A DNA stretch of 64,000 nucleotides from Ornithinibacillus massiliensis (lineage in GTDB: Bacteria; Bacillota; Bacilli; Bacillales; Amphibacillaceae), in contig NZ_JAGXBY010000005.1 in the NCBI RefSeq assembly GCF_018310345.1, positions 62,001 through 126,000 on the forward strand, in the 5' to 3' direction. Made by a program: the position numbers and the translations under genes. The stretch's first letter is position 1. Every line of letters begins with the position of its first letter. Positions 7,280 through 15,607 of the stretch are shown here, in pieces. The notes beneath the pieces are model-generated. The model ran no database searches, was not told where the DNA came from, and saw only the letters and a list, made by a program, of their open reading frames with translations.

Positions 7280-9331
7280 ATGGTCAAACATCATAAACTA
7301 GTAAACTATTTAATTATATTAATCATGTTATTAAGCCCATTATTCATCAATGCATCCTATGTACAAGCTGCAAGTGATCAAAAAGACATCAAACCTCATA
7401 ATGAAGCACAGAATAGCGTACAACTTACCATTGTTGTTTCAGAAGAGGAAGTACCTTTACCGTTCTCAGAAATAAAAATTGAAGAAGGGGATATGGTTTT
7501 AGATGCTTTAATTAATGCTACAGAGGAAAATGATATTACATTATCGTACCGTGGGACAGGGGCGACGGCCTATGTAGAAGGTATAGATGACATTTATGAG
7601 TTTGACCGAGGTCCCGGTAGTGGCTGGATGTATCGAGTAAATGGTGTCTTTCCAAACCGAGGTGCAGGAGTTATTCCGCTAGTTCCAGGTGATGTTGTTG
7701 AATGGCTTTATACAACAGATTTAGGAAATGATATAGGTGCTGATCTACACCCATTCCGTGATCATTTGGATCCTACTATTCATATAGACAACCTAAAGGA
7801 TGGTTCTACGGTTTACGATAGCAAACTGTCCTTTGCTGTAGAGGCGGTTAGTTATTTTGGAACAGCTCTAATCCCCACTGTAAAAGTGAATGATACAGTA
7901 ATTGTAGCGGAGGAAGGTAATCACTACTCTGCTACATTACTAAAAGGTCAAAACATAATAACTATTGAGGTTAGAGATAAGCAAGGCTATACCTCTTCGT
8001 TATCCTTGACCATTACATATGATGATAAACAAGTTGCTCCACATTTAGTGGAGGCGGATAAGGGTGATAGAGGTGAACTAGATAGCGCTCTAGTGGTAAT
8101 CCAGGATGCTATAGAAAAAGCTAGTAACCATATCATCCAAAATGGTGTAAATAGTGAATGGGAAGCAATTGGGCTGGCTAAAGCTGGAAAAGAGATTCCA
8201 AGTGATTACCTTACTATTTTTTATCAAAATATTCAGGACCAAGTAATCAGAGGTTTAGAGAATGGTCGTATTAAGATTACAGATATTGAAAGACTAGTGA
8301 TGGCTGCGGTGGCTGTTGGCATAGACCCCCGTGATATAGAAGGCTTAGACTTAATCGAATTGATATATAATAGCCCTGAGCGCCGTGGTGGTTATGATAC
8401 GATGACCTTCCAAGGCAATAATGGCCCTATATTTGCCTTAATTGCTTTAGATACTCAAGGGTTTTCTGTCCCTGAGGATGCAAAGTGGACGAGGCAGAGA
8501 CTAATAGAAGAATTAATACGTACCCAAAATGAAGATGGTAGTTGGTCATTAAATAGTGACTTTAGTACCCCGAGTGTAGATATAACAGGAATGGCGTTAA
8601 TAGGTTTAAGTCCCTATAAAGACCAACCGGCAGTATCGAGCACCCTTGATAGAGCGGTTCAATGGCTATCAAATGTCCAAACGGAAGATGGAGGCTTCGA
8701 TGGTGGGGATTTTGTAGGTGGGATTACTAGTGAAGCCGCAGCCCAGGTTATTATTGGTTTAACTGCTTATGGTATTGATCCTACAAGTGAGCCATTTACA
8801 AAGAATGGAAATAATTTAATCACCCATCTATTCGAATTCCAAAATACTGATGGTGGTTTTAAACACACTATGGACTATGACTATTCAGATCCTATGAGTA
8901 CAGAACAGGCAATGCAAGCATTGGTTGCATACAAACTATTCCTGAGGGGAGAAGGAAGTCTGTACCACTTTAGTGATGTAATTGATAATGTGGATGATCC
9001 ACCGGGTGAACAGGAAGAAGGGACCGATGAGAAAGAATTACCAGAGGATAAAGAAGAAAAAACAGATGATAATGTACCCCCGCGAGATGATTTGAATAAC
9101 GAGGGAGAATTTTCGAAGAATCCACCATCCAATAATAAGGATGACACAGATAATAAGCAGGATATGCTACATAAAGAGAAAAAGTCAGATAATACACAAA
9201 CTCCAAAGGGAAAAGAACTTCCAAACACAGCTAGTAATTTCTATAACTATATGCTAGTAGGTATGCTTCTAATGATTATAGGAGGATTAGTTCTATTTTA
9301 CTTAAATAGACAACCAATGAGATATCATTGA
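7280..9331 (+). CDS. Sortase-anchored transcobalamin-like protein (DUF4430 + alpha/alpha barrel)
   Basis: A 683-residue secreted, wall-anchored protein. Domains in order: signal peptide (1-31); DUF4430, the transcobalamin C-terminal-like beta domain (about 47-160, with GATAYVEGID, EFDRGPGSGWMYRVNG, VEWLYTTDLG); an Ig-like segment (about 163-250); an alpha/alpha barrel (about 255-575) with QW-like repeats near 415 (TQNEDGSW), 466 (VQTEDGGF) and 520 (FQNTDGGF); an acidic low-complexity linker; an LPNTA sorting signal at 647 with a hydrophobic helix and basic tail. Barrel plus DUF4430 is the make-up of intrinsic factor and transcobalamin. Being the first gene under a cobalamin riboswitch and ahead of an ECF importer, I infer that it captures B12 at the cell surface. 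The start follows AAGGGGA. Confidence 0.88.
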   Translation: MVKHHKLVNYLIILIMLLSPLFINASYVQAASDQKDIKPHNEAQNSVQLTIVVSEEEVPLPFSEIKIEEGDMVLDALINATEENDITLSYRGTGATAYVEGIDDIYEFDRGPGSGWMYRVNGVFPNRGAGVIPLVPGDVVEWLYTTDLGNDIGADLHPFRDHLDPTIHIDNLKDGSTVYDSKLSFAVEAVSYFGTALIPTVKVNDTVIVAEEGNHYSATLLKGQNIITIEVRDKQGYTSSLSLTITYDDKQVAPHLVEADKGDRGELDSALVVIQDAIEKASNHIIQNGVNSEWEAIGLAKAGKEIPSDYLTIFYQNIQDQVIRGLENGRIKITDIERLVMAAVAVGIDPRDIEGLDLIELIYNSPERRGGYDTMTFQGNNGPIFALIALDTQGFSVPEDAKWTRQRLIEELIRTQNEDGSWSLNSDFSTPSVDITGMALIGLSPYKDQPAVSSTLDRAVQWLSNVQTEDGGFDGGDFVGGITSEAAAQVIIGLTAYGIDPTSEPFTKNGNNLITHLFEFQNTDGGFKHTMDYDYSDPMSTEQAMQALVAYKLFLRGEGSLYHFSDVIDNVDDPPGEQEEGTDEKELPEDKEEKTDDNVPPRDDLNNEGEFSKNPPSNNKDDTDNKQDMLHKEKKSDNTQTPKGKELPNTASNFYNYMLVGMLLMIIGGLVLFYLNRQPMRYH

Positions 9332-9344
9332 GGAGGATGATGTA

Positions 9345-10193
9345 ATGCCAAACTGGTTAAACCGCCTTTTAATTACGTTTTTAATGCTTACTGGCCTAAC
9401 TCTTGCAGGATGTGATTCAACGCTTCAAATGCTTCAGACAAAAGAAGAGGCAAGCCAGGATAAAGTATTAGAACAAGAAGAACAAAGCCAGTTAGAAGCA
9501 CCCGAGCAAGTGGAAATAAAGTCAGCAGATAACATAATACCTGATGAAACTAACGGGGAAGTGGATGATAACTCGAAAGTAGAAATACTAGATAAAGAGA
9601 ATGAAGATACAAAGAATAAACAGTTCAATGAAGATAATAAGCCTACCGTATCAGGTGGAAATACAAAAGTCAGTGAATCTAAGTCTTCGTCTGATGAAAA
9701 AAGTCAGCAGAAAAACTCTACAACTAATGAACATAAAAGTAAATCTGGGAAACAGAGTAATTCGAATCGTGAAAGCAAATCTAATGATGAGAAAGAAAAA
9801 ACAGAAGATAGTTCAAAATCGAATCCACCACCAATAGATACAATCGTTTATTCTATTGTAATCTCTGAAACGGAAGTCCCATTACCACCTACAGAAATGG
9901 AAGTAATGGATGGGGATACAGTATTACAAGCACTAATTAGAATAACAAGAGAAAAAAGCATTCAAATGGATTATCGTGGGGGACAAGGAGCTACTGCTTA
10001 CGTGGAAGGCATTGATAATGTTTACGAGTTTGACCGAGGATCAGGAAGCGGTTGGATGTATCGGGTAAATGGGGTTTTTCCTGATCGTGGAGCTGGGGTT
10101 GTTCCGTTACTTCCTGGTGATCGTGTCGAATGGTTATATACGACCAATTTAGGTGAAGATTTAGGTGCAGACCTGAAACCATTCCGAAGATGA
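9345..10193 (+). CDS. DUF4430 lipoprotein, candidate membrane-tethered B12-binding protein
   Basis: A 282-residue lipoprotein. The signal peptide ends in the lipobox LAGC with Cys23. Residues 30-160 are a charged Ser/Asn/Lys/Glu-rich linker, and residues about 164-282 form a DUF4430 domain. Over 67 aligned positions (GATAYVEGID to PFR) I count 56 identities to the domain of the preceding wall-anchored protein, so the two are close relatives. The linker could let the domain reach from the membrane into the wall. It starts 14 nt after the previous gene, behind GAGGAGG. I infer that it passes cobalamin from the wall protein to the ECF transporter. Direct binding is not shown by sequence alone. 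Confidence 0.85.
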   Translation: MPNWLNRLLITFLMLTGLTLAGCDSTLQMLQTKEEASQDKVLEQEEQSQLEAPEQVEIKSADNIIPDETNGEVDDNSKVEILDKENEDTKNKQFNEDNKPTVSGGNTKVSESKSSSDEKSQQKNSTTNEHKSKSGKQSNSNRESKSNDEKEKTEDSSKSNPPPIDTIVYSIVISETEVPLPPTEMEVMDGDTVLQALIRITREKSIQMDYRGGQGATAYVEGIDNVYEFDRGSGSGWMYRVNGVFPDRGAGVVPLLPGDRVEWLYTTNLGEDLGADLKPFRR

Positions 10194-10198
10194 GTATA

Positions 10199-10237
10199 AA
10201 AGTCGACCTGTTTGAGTGGTATAAACAGGTCGACTTT
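10199..10237 (+). other. Perfect 15-bp intergenic hairpin inside the B12 locus
   Basis: AAAGTCGACCTGTTT (10199-10213) is exactly complementary to AAACAGGTCGACTTT (10223-10237). No T run follows beyond the last three T of the arm, so it may be a weak terminator or a stability element between the binding-protein genes and the transporter genes. Confidence 0.7.
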
Positions 10238-10292
10238 CTTCACAGGTATGTAATGTACAACTATTATAAGTGGAAATGGAAGTGTTGATATA

Positions 10293-11171
10293 GTGGGAAA
10301 TGGGTTTCGCAGTTACCATCCTTATGTCCAGTTTTGCTATTACCTATTTGTTGGTTTCTTAATCATGTATTTTAACCACCCAATATTCCTAATAGTTATA
10401 TGCCTATTACTAGTCTTTGTTAATCTTTCCCATGATCATGGAAAAGCACTACGAAGATGGATTCCTGTTCTGATTCTGATGAGCCTAATGATTATCATAC
10501 TAAATCCCTTTTTAGTTTCACGTGGGACTAATATCTTGTTTTACTTTCGTGGGAAACAAGTAACCATTGAAGCAGCTATTTATGGTATAACGCTGGCATT
10601 ATTTATTGTGAATATCTTAGTAATGTTTGTTTCTTTTAATATCATTTTAAATGGAAATCGCTTTTTATATATCTTCTCAAGGATTCTCCCTCGGACTGCT
10701 TTTTTAATAACGGTCTCTATTCGGTTCGTTCCATTATTAAAGAGGAGGTTAGAGGAAATTAGTGAGGTGCACCAAACTCGAGGTTTAAATATGACAAGTG
10801 GAAGTTTGAAAGAGCGAATCAAAATAGGGATGTTGAGGATCCAACTTTTATTAACATGGTCGTTAGAAGAGGCGGTTCAAACAGCGGATTCCATGAAAGC
10901 TAGAGGATATGGCTTGGGGGAAAAAACTTCTTATATTCCTTACAGGATGCTAAAACGAGATTGGTATTGGCTGATTGTACTATTTCTATTATTGGCAATC
11001 TGTATTAGTGGAGGTTCTTTAGGGTATGGAAAACTAATCATTTATCCTGAGCTAGGTCCTTCACATTTATTTACTATCGATTGGATTTTGTTACTATGTT
11101 TGATAATTCTTGTTTCATTTCCGTTGATTGTGGAAGGGAGAGAAAAACTCAAATGGAAATTTTCAATATAA
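10293..11171 (+). CDS. ECF transporter T component (CbiQ/EcfT family)
   Basis: A 292-residue transmembrane scaffold subunit of an energy-coupling factor importer. It has about six hydrophobic segments and the two coupling helices with X-R-G motifs: EISEVHQTRG and ADSMKARGYG. These contact the ATPases. It starts with GTG at 10293, with only a weak ribosome binding site, and its end overlaps the ATPase gene by 19 nt. With the next two genes it forms a complete dedicated (group I) ECF set. Placement downstream of a cobalamin riboswitch matches the CbrTUV type of predicted B12 importers. Confidence 0.88.
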   Translation: MGNGFRSYHPYVQFCYYLFVGFLIMYFNHPIFLIVICLLLVFVNLSHDHGKALRRWIPVLILMSLMIIILNPFLVSRGTNILFYFRGKQVTIEAAIYGITLALFIVNILVMFVSFNIILNGNRFLYIFSRILPRTAFLITVSIRFVPLLKRRLEEISEVHQTRGLNMTSGSLKERIKIGMLRIQLLLTWSLEEAVQTADSMKARGYGLGEKTSYIPYRMLKRDWYWLIVLFLLLAICISGGSLGYGKLIIYPELGPSHLFTIDWILLLCLIILVSFPLIVEGREKLKWKFSI

Positions 11172-12841
11172 AAGATTTATCATTTCAATACCCTGACACG
11201 AGTGAGTTGGTCCTTAACCGTTTAACAGTTACTATTCAAGAGGGCGAATTTGTTGTCATATGTGGCCCAACGGGGTGTGGAAAATCTACACTTCTTCGTT
11301 TATTAAAAAAGGAACTCGCTCCATATGGTGATGTTTCTGGAGAAATATTATATGCGGGGAGAACAATCCATGATTGGGATGACAGAGTATCGGTTGAGGA
11401 GATTGGGTTTATATTTCAAAACCCAGAGAATCAAATTGTAATGGACGATGTATTACAGGAAATGGTATTTGGCCTAGAAAACTTAGGTTACTCTAATTTA
11501 GAAATGCGAAAACGAGTAGCAGAAATAGTGTATACATTTGGATATGAGCATCTTTTACATAAAAAAACTTCCGAATTATCTGGAGGGCAAAAACAAATTT
11601 TAAATCTCCTTTCTGTATTACTTTTGAAACCGAAAGTCCTACTTTTGGATGAACCGATCTCACAGCTAGACCCAATTATGGCAAAAGACTTATTACGAAT
11701 ATTAGAAAGAGTAAATTCGGAACTGGGCATGACAATTTTATTGGTGGAGCATCGACTGGAAGAATTGTTTGACTTGGCTGACCGGGTTATCATGTTGGAT
11801 GGCGGTAATATTAGCTATAATGGTTCAAGTAGAGAAGTGATATATTCAGTATTCCAGGATAAAGATAAACATTTTCTTTCCTATCTTCCAGCAGTTTCAC
11901 GGTTTTATTTAGAAACCGAAAGTTTAGTTGAGGTAGGAAGTATTCCGTTAAATGTAAAGGATTGTAAGACATGGATTTCATCAAAGGATATAGAGTTTTC
12001 TAACCACGATAATCAATTTCGAAATCAATTGGTTATGCATGACTTAAAGCCAATTATTGAATTAAACGATATATACTACCAGTATGATAAGGATTCGCCA
12101 ATGGCACTACAGAATCTTGCATTAAAGATTAATCAAGGTGAATTTTATGGAGTTGTTGGGGGAAACGGTTCAGGTAAGACTACGTTATTGAGGATATGTT
12201 TAGGACTCTTAGAACCGCAACGTGGAAAGGTAAAAGTCTTTGGAAAGCGAATGACGAAGAAAGTAAAAAAAGCGATATATAGCAAAATTGCCTATTTACC
12301 TCAGAATCCGTTGACTTACTTTATTCATGATTCTATTGAACAAGAGATGCGTCAGTCTGTTCAGTTACTTGATCCTGCCCAAGCAGCCGAACGTATAGAA
12401 GAACAATTACAACTATTTGGGATTGAGTACTTAAGGGATAGGCACCCTAATGACTGTTCGGGAGGAGAAATTCAGAAGGCTGCACTTGCTTGTATGTTGC
12501 TGAAAAATCCAGATATTCTATTGATTGATGAACCGACTAAAGGCTTAGACCCAATTTCAAAAAGGCAATTAGCATCCACCCTAAAACGAATACATCAGGA
12601 AGGGTTGACTATAGTCATGGTGACACATGATATTGAATTCGCCGTTCATCATACTACGAAGAGCGCTATGATGTTTAATGGTAACATTACAATCGATGCG
12701 GTGCCAGAAGAACTCTTTAAAGGCAATTACTTTTATACAACAACCATGAACCGCGTAACGCAGAATACTTCAGTTCCAGAGGTATTAACATTGGAGGAGG
12801 CTATATCTATATGGAAAGAAAGCAAACTTCGCACCTCTTAA
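11153..12841 (+). CDS. ECF transporter A component, two fused ATPase domains
   Basis: A 562-residue ATPase made of two ABC domains in one chain, so it replaces an EcfA-EcfA' pair. First half: Walker A GPTGCGKST, signature LSGGQKQ, Walker B LLLDEPISQLDP. Second half: Walker A GGNGSGKTT, a degenerate signature CSGGEIQ, Walker B LLIDEPTKGLDP. Both have a switch His (VEHRLEE and VTHDIE). I start it at 11153 (GGAAGGGAG upstream) rather than 11081, since the extra residues are not ABC-like and lie inside the T gene. It overlaps the S gene by 31 nt, so translation is probably coupled. Confidence 0.9.
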   Translation: MEIFNIKDLSFQYPDTSELVLNRLTVTIQEGEFVVICGPTGCGKSTLLRLLKKELAPYGDVSGEILYAGRTIHDWDDRVSVEEIGFIFQNPENQIVMDDVLQEMVFGLENLGYSNLEMRKRVAEIVYTFGYEHLLHKKTSELSGGQKQILNLLSVLLLKPKVLLLDEPISQLDPIMAKDLLRILERVNSELGMTILLVEHRLEELFDLADRVIMLDGGNISYNGSSREVIYSVFQDKDKHFLSYLPAVSRFYLETESLVEVGSIPLNVKDCKTWISSKDIEFSNHDNQFRNQLVMHDLKPIIELNDIYYQYDKDSPMALQNLALKINQGEFYGVVGGNGSGKTTLLRICLGLLEPQRGKVKVFGKRMTKKVKKAIYSKIAYLPQNPLTYFIHDSIEQEMRQSVQLLDPAQAAERIEEQLQLFGIEYLRDRHPNDCSGGEIQKAALACMLLKNPDILLIDEPTKGLDPISKRQLASTLKRIHQEGLTIVMVTHDIEFAVHHTTKSAMMFNGNITIDAVPEELFKGNYFYTTTMNRVTQNTSVPEVLTLEEAISIWKESKLRTS

Positions 12842-13518
12842 AGGTATTTCTGTTGTTTATCATATTTGTTATTTCAAATATGATTTTTTCGCGTCAACAT
12901 TACTTAATTTTTAGTTTGATTATTATTGTAATTGTTTTATTTTTTTTCTTTAATCGTTTTGAAATGAGACAGGTCAGGACTAGAGAGATCGTTATATTGG
13001 CCATGTTATCAGCTATAGCGGCTATTTCCCGTGTACCTTTCGCAGGATTACCAAGCGTCCAACCAACTTCATTTGTGATTATTACAGCAGGTTTAGTCTT
13101 CGGGGCTGAATCGGGTTTTTTGGTGGGGGCGGTTGCGGCTATTGTCTCTAATCTGTTTTTAGGGCAGGGTCCCTGGACTCCATGGCAAATGTTTTCTTGG
13201 GGAATCATGGGCTTCAGCGCAGGAGTGTTGAGGGATTTAGGTTGGATGGGTAAAGTTTGGATTCAATCTATATTCGGATTCCTTTGGGGCTTTCTCTTTG
13301 GTTGGTTAATGAATTTATGGATCGTTATTAACAATCTTCAAAATTTCTCCTTAGAGTTTATTATGGGTATCTATATATCTAGCTTTTCCCACGATTTAGC
13401 CCATGCTATATCGAATACCTTATTAATAGCTATTCTCAGCACTAGATGGGTGAAGGTACTATTTCGATTTAAGAGAAAATACGGGTTACTTGAGAAAGGT
13501 ACTGGTAATAGCTCCTGA
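12811..13518 (+). CDS. cbrT: ECF transporter S component, candidate cobalamin-specific (CbrT-like)
   Basis: A 235-residue membrane protein. Two N-terminal hydrophobic segments come before an S-component core that begins REIVILAMLSAIAAISR, the usual region that contacts the T subunit. It continues with GAESGFLVGAVAAIVSNLFLG and GPWTPWQMFSWG, typical of the cobalamin-type group. The S component sets the substrate, and the B12 riboswitch upstream points to cobalamin or a precursor. GGAGGAGG precedes the ATG. The symbol is given by analogy with CbrT; exact substrate (cobalamin, cobinamide) is inferred. Confidence 0.78.
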   Translation: MERKQTSHLLKVFLLFIIFVISNMIFSRQHYLIFSLIIIVIVLFFFFNRFEMRQVRTREIVILAMLSAIAAISRVPFAGLPSVQPTSFVIITAGLVFGAESGFLVGAVAAIVSNLFLGQGPWTPWQMFSWGIMGFSAGVLRDLGWMGKVWIQSIFGFLWGFLFGWLMNLWIVINNLQNFSLEFIMGIYISSFSHDLAHAISNTLLIAILSTRWVKVLFRFKRKYGLLEKGTGNSS

Positions 13519-13562
13519 TAACGCAATTATTATAATAGATTCCTACTCTTTTCCAAGTAAAT

Positions 13563-13590
13563 AGGGCAACATTGCTAATGATATTGCCCT
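13563..13590. other. Short inverted repeat between convergent genes
   Basis: AGGGCAA (13563-13569) pairs with TTGCCCT (13584-13590). It lies between the S-component gene and the convergent small gene. U runs are poor on both sides, so terminator function is only possible. Confidence 0.4.
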
Positions 13591-13599
13591 ACAAAAAAA

Positions 13600-13812
13600 T
13601 TAAGAGTTATGAAAGGTCTGCCCAATTTCCTTCTTTGCAATTATTTCGTTACCAGCTTCGAGAGATTTATGTTCTTTAACAGAGTCTCCGACCATTTTAT
13701 TTAAAGAATCAAATGGATAATTCTGTCTCAGTCCATTTTGCGCACTTATTTTCCCATCTACGTTTGCTTCGGTTGGCAGATTGAATTTACGTTTTCCAGT
13801 TTCGTTTGCCAT
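13600..13812 (-). CDS. Small hydrophilic protein, unknown function
   Basis: A 70-residue polar protein beginning MANETGKRKFNLPTEANVDG, without signal peptide or membrane segment. I do not recognise the family; small proteins of this kind in Bacillaceae are often sporulation-associated, but nothing here proves that. The ATG at 13812 is chosen because AAGAGGTGG lies upstream; GTG codons just before it form part of that site. It is convergent with the ECF operon. Confidence 0.6.
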   Translation of the reverse strand: MANETGKRKFNLPTEANVDGKISAQNGLRQNYPFDSLNKMVGDSVKEHKSLEAGNEIIAKKEIGQTFHNS

Positions 13813-13932
13813 GACCACCACCTCTTAGTAATATCCTCTCTTATAGGATAAGTTTTATTCCAAGAGCATATTTTTTTCGTTCAACTTGAAAATAATTTAG
13901 ACTGGGAATACGACTGAAAATGAGGGGATCTT

Positions 13933-15003
13933 ATGTTACCTGTATATAGCGATGTTATTCAGTTTCGAGGAAGCCATTATGATTTTGGTTATTATCAAGG
14001 AGAATTGCTAAAGGATTCTCCTATACTTGAGAATAGAGAAAAGCAGTGGGGTTCAAAAAGGAAATATCACTTTTCGATAGATGAAAAAGAGGTACAAACT
14101 GCGATAAAGCGTTTGGCCCCAGGAATTTGGGATGAAATAGAAGGATTAGCAGATGCATTGAAATGGAATATGCATGATGCAATTCGTGAGTTTGGTGGGT
14201 ATTATTTAGAATATGGGAGAAGCGGATGCTCTATTTTCACTGGGAAGGACTATTTGATAAGGAATTATGATAATCATCCTGCTTCTTATGAAGGACGATA
14301 TGTGTTCTACCAACCTACAGACCAAGGGTATTCCATGGTTGGACCATCTATGCAAATAACTGGTCGGATTGATGGAATAAACGAAAAAGGGCTTGCTATG
14401 GGATATAATTTTGTTAACCGTAAGAAATCTGGAAGTGGTTTTATTTGTAATATGGTTGGTAGGATCATTCTGGAGGCATGCGCAACGGTGGAAGAAGCGG
14501 TAGATGTGCTAAAAGCAATTCCCCATCGGCATTCATTCAGTTACGTCCTATTAGACCAAAAGGGTAAAACTTATGTAATTGAGGCATCCCCGAGAAGAGT
14601 TGATGTGCACCATGGGAATGCTTGTACGAATCATTTTGAATTGCTTTCAGGGGAGAACCGATACCGAATGGATGAATCGGTAGCAAGGCAACGTGCCATA
14701 ATGAATCAAGGGGAGAATCTGATCAACCCATATCAAGCTTTTCAAATGATGAATGATACAGATAAGGGAGTTTTTTCTACTAAATATGGTGCATGGGCAG
14801 GTACGTTACATACGGCAGCGTACTTTCCCCATGAATTAAAAGCATGGTTCTCATTAGGTGGAGACCAGCACCCGATTCTATTTGATTTTAAAAAGTGGTT
14901 AGCTGGCGATAAAATGATGGTAAGAAAAGTAAAAGGAAAACTTGATGTAAAAACACCTTTTGTTAATATGGCGCACTTTACTGAGCCGGAATTCTTGATA
15001 TAA
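13933..15003 (+). CDS. C45-type autoproteolytic acyltransferase/amidohydrolase
   Basis: A 356-residue Ntn-hydrolase of the acyl-CoA:6-APA acyltransferase/C45 group, which hydrolyses or transfers linear amide-linked acyl groups. The likely nucleophile is Cys99 in RSGCSIFTGKD, exposed after self-cleavage at Gly98-Cys99. Supporting motifs are the N-terminal FRGSHYDFGYYQGE, RNYDNHP, the GINEKGLAMGYNF loop and the CTNHFE segment. It has no signal peptide, so it is probably cytosolic. It is monocistronic with a strong terminator behind. Substrate unknown. Confidence 0.85.
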   Translation: MLPVYSDVIQFRGSHYDFGYYQGELLKDSPILENREKQWGSKRKYHFSIDEKEVQTAIKRLAPGIWDEIEGLADALKWNMHDAIREFGGYYLEYGRSGCSIFTGKDYLIRNYDNHPASYEGRYVFYQPTDQGYSMVGPSMQITGRIDGINEKGLAMGYNFVNRKKSGSGFICNMVGRIILEACATVEEAVDVLKAIPHRHSFSYVLLDQKGKTYVIEASPRRVDVHHGNACTNHFELLSGENRYRMDESVARQRAIMNQGENLINPYQAFQMMNDTDKGVFSTKYGAWAGTLHTAAYFPHELKAWFSLGGDQHPILFDFKKWLAGDKMMVRKVKGKLDVKTPFVNMAHFTEPEFLI

Positions 15004-15006
15004 GAA

Positions 15007-15046
15007 AACAAACAACCAATCGCCTAATTTGATTGGTTGTTTGTTT
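15007..15046. terminator. Bidirectional terminator
   Basis: A 15-bp perfect stem, AACAAACAACCAATC with GATTGGTTGTTTGTT, has a 9-nt loop. It serves the C45 gene on the plus strand and the convergent yugN-like gene on the minus strand. Confidence 0.85.
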
Positions 15047-15047
15047 A

Positions 15048-15479
15048 TTAAGAAATCGATTTACCACGGCTAGCGATAGCACTGGCGAATTGATTAGCGA
15101 TTGTTTCGCCAATATCCTCCCACTTCGTTTTGTTACGTATTTGCCCATCCTTATCAAGAGGCTCCTGGAATTGATTAATACCAGTAGCAGCAAGTAATGA
15201 ATTCTCGTTCCTGTCAAGCCCAATATGTACAATATGCTTAATAACGAATGGTTTGCCGAATTCAATAAAGGCTCCATCACGATCCAATTCCCCTTCTAAA
15301 ACATGAAATGGCATTCTTAAATAGATGGTTTCTCCTCCTTCGCGGTGAAGTGTTGCATCGAGGAACGCCCCATCATATTCCCAACTACCACACAGGCTTA
15401 GCCCGAACTGCTTTGCTATGATACGAGCTTGTCCGAAATAGGCAGTTTTCCCTTCTATTTCTGATTGAAGTTCAATCAT
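15048..15479 (-). CDS. yugN: YugN-like family protein
   Basis: A 143-residue soluble protein of the YugN family (Bacillaceae, function not known). It has the family pattern GSWEYDGAFLDATL, YLRMPFHVLEGELD, FGKPFVIKHIVHIGLD and ATGINQFQEPLDKDG. The start follows GAAGGAGTGATT. It is a stand-alone gene with the shared terminator on its 3' side. Confidence 0.85.
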   Translation of the reverse strand: MIELQSEIEGKTAYFGQARIIAKQFGLSLCGSWEYDGAFLDATLHREGGETIYLRMPFHVLEGELDRDGAFIEFGKPFVIKHIVHIGLDRNENSLLAATGINQFQEPLDKDGQIRNKTKWEDIGETIANQFASAIASRGKSIS

Positions 15480-15607
15480 CTAATCACTCCTTCTTCTATA
15501 TTTGCTTATAGCATTTACAAAAAATGGTATAAAATACCTTCTTATTGTTGATTCCTTGTTTTTTGCGGTAAAATATTGATAATACTAATGGACAAGCGGT
15601 GAACAGA

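Noticed and set aside
8881..9228. Minus-strand open frames opposite the 3' end of the transcobalamin-like gene
   Set aside because: They mirror the acidic, repetitive linker of the real gene and have no start signals or family resemblance.
9601..9837. Alternative-frame open frame inside the DUF4430 lipoprotein gene
   Set aside because: It lies in the low-complexity linker region; codon pattern and composition fit the lipoprotein frame.
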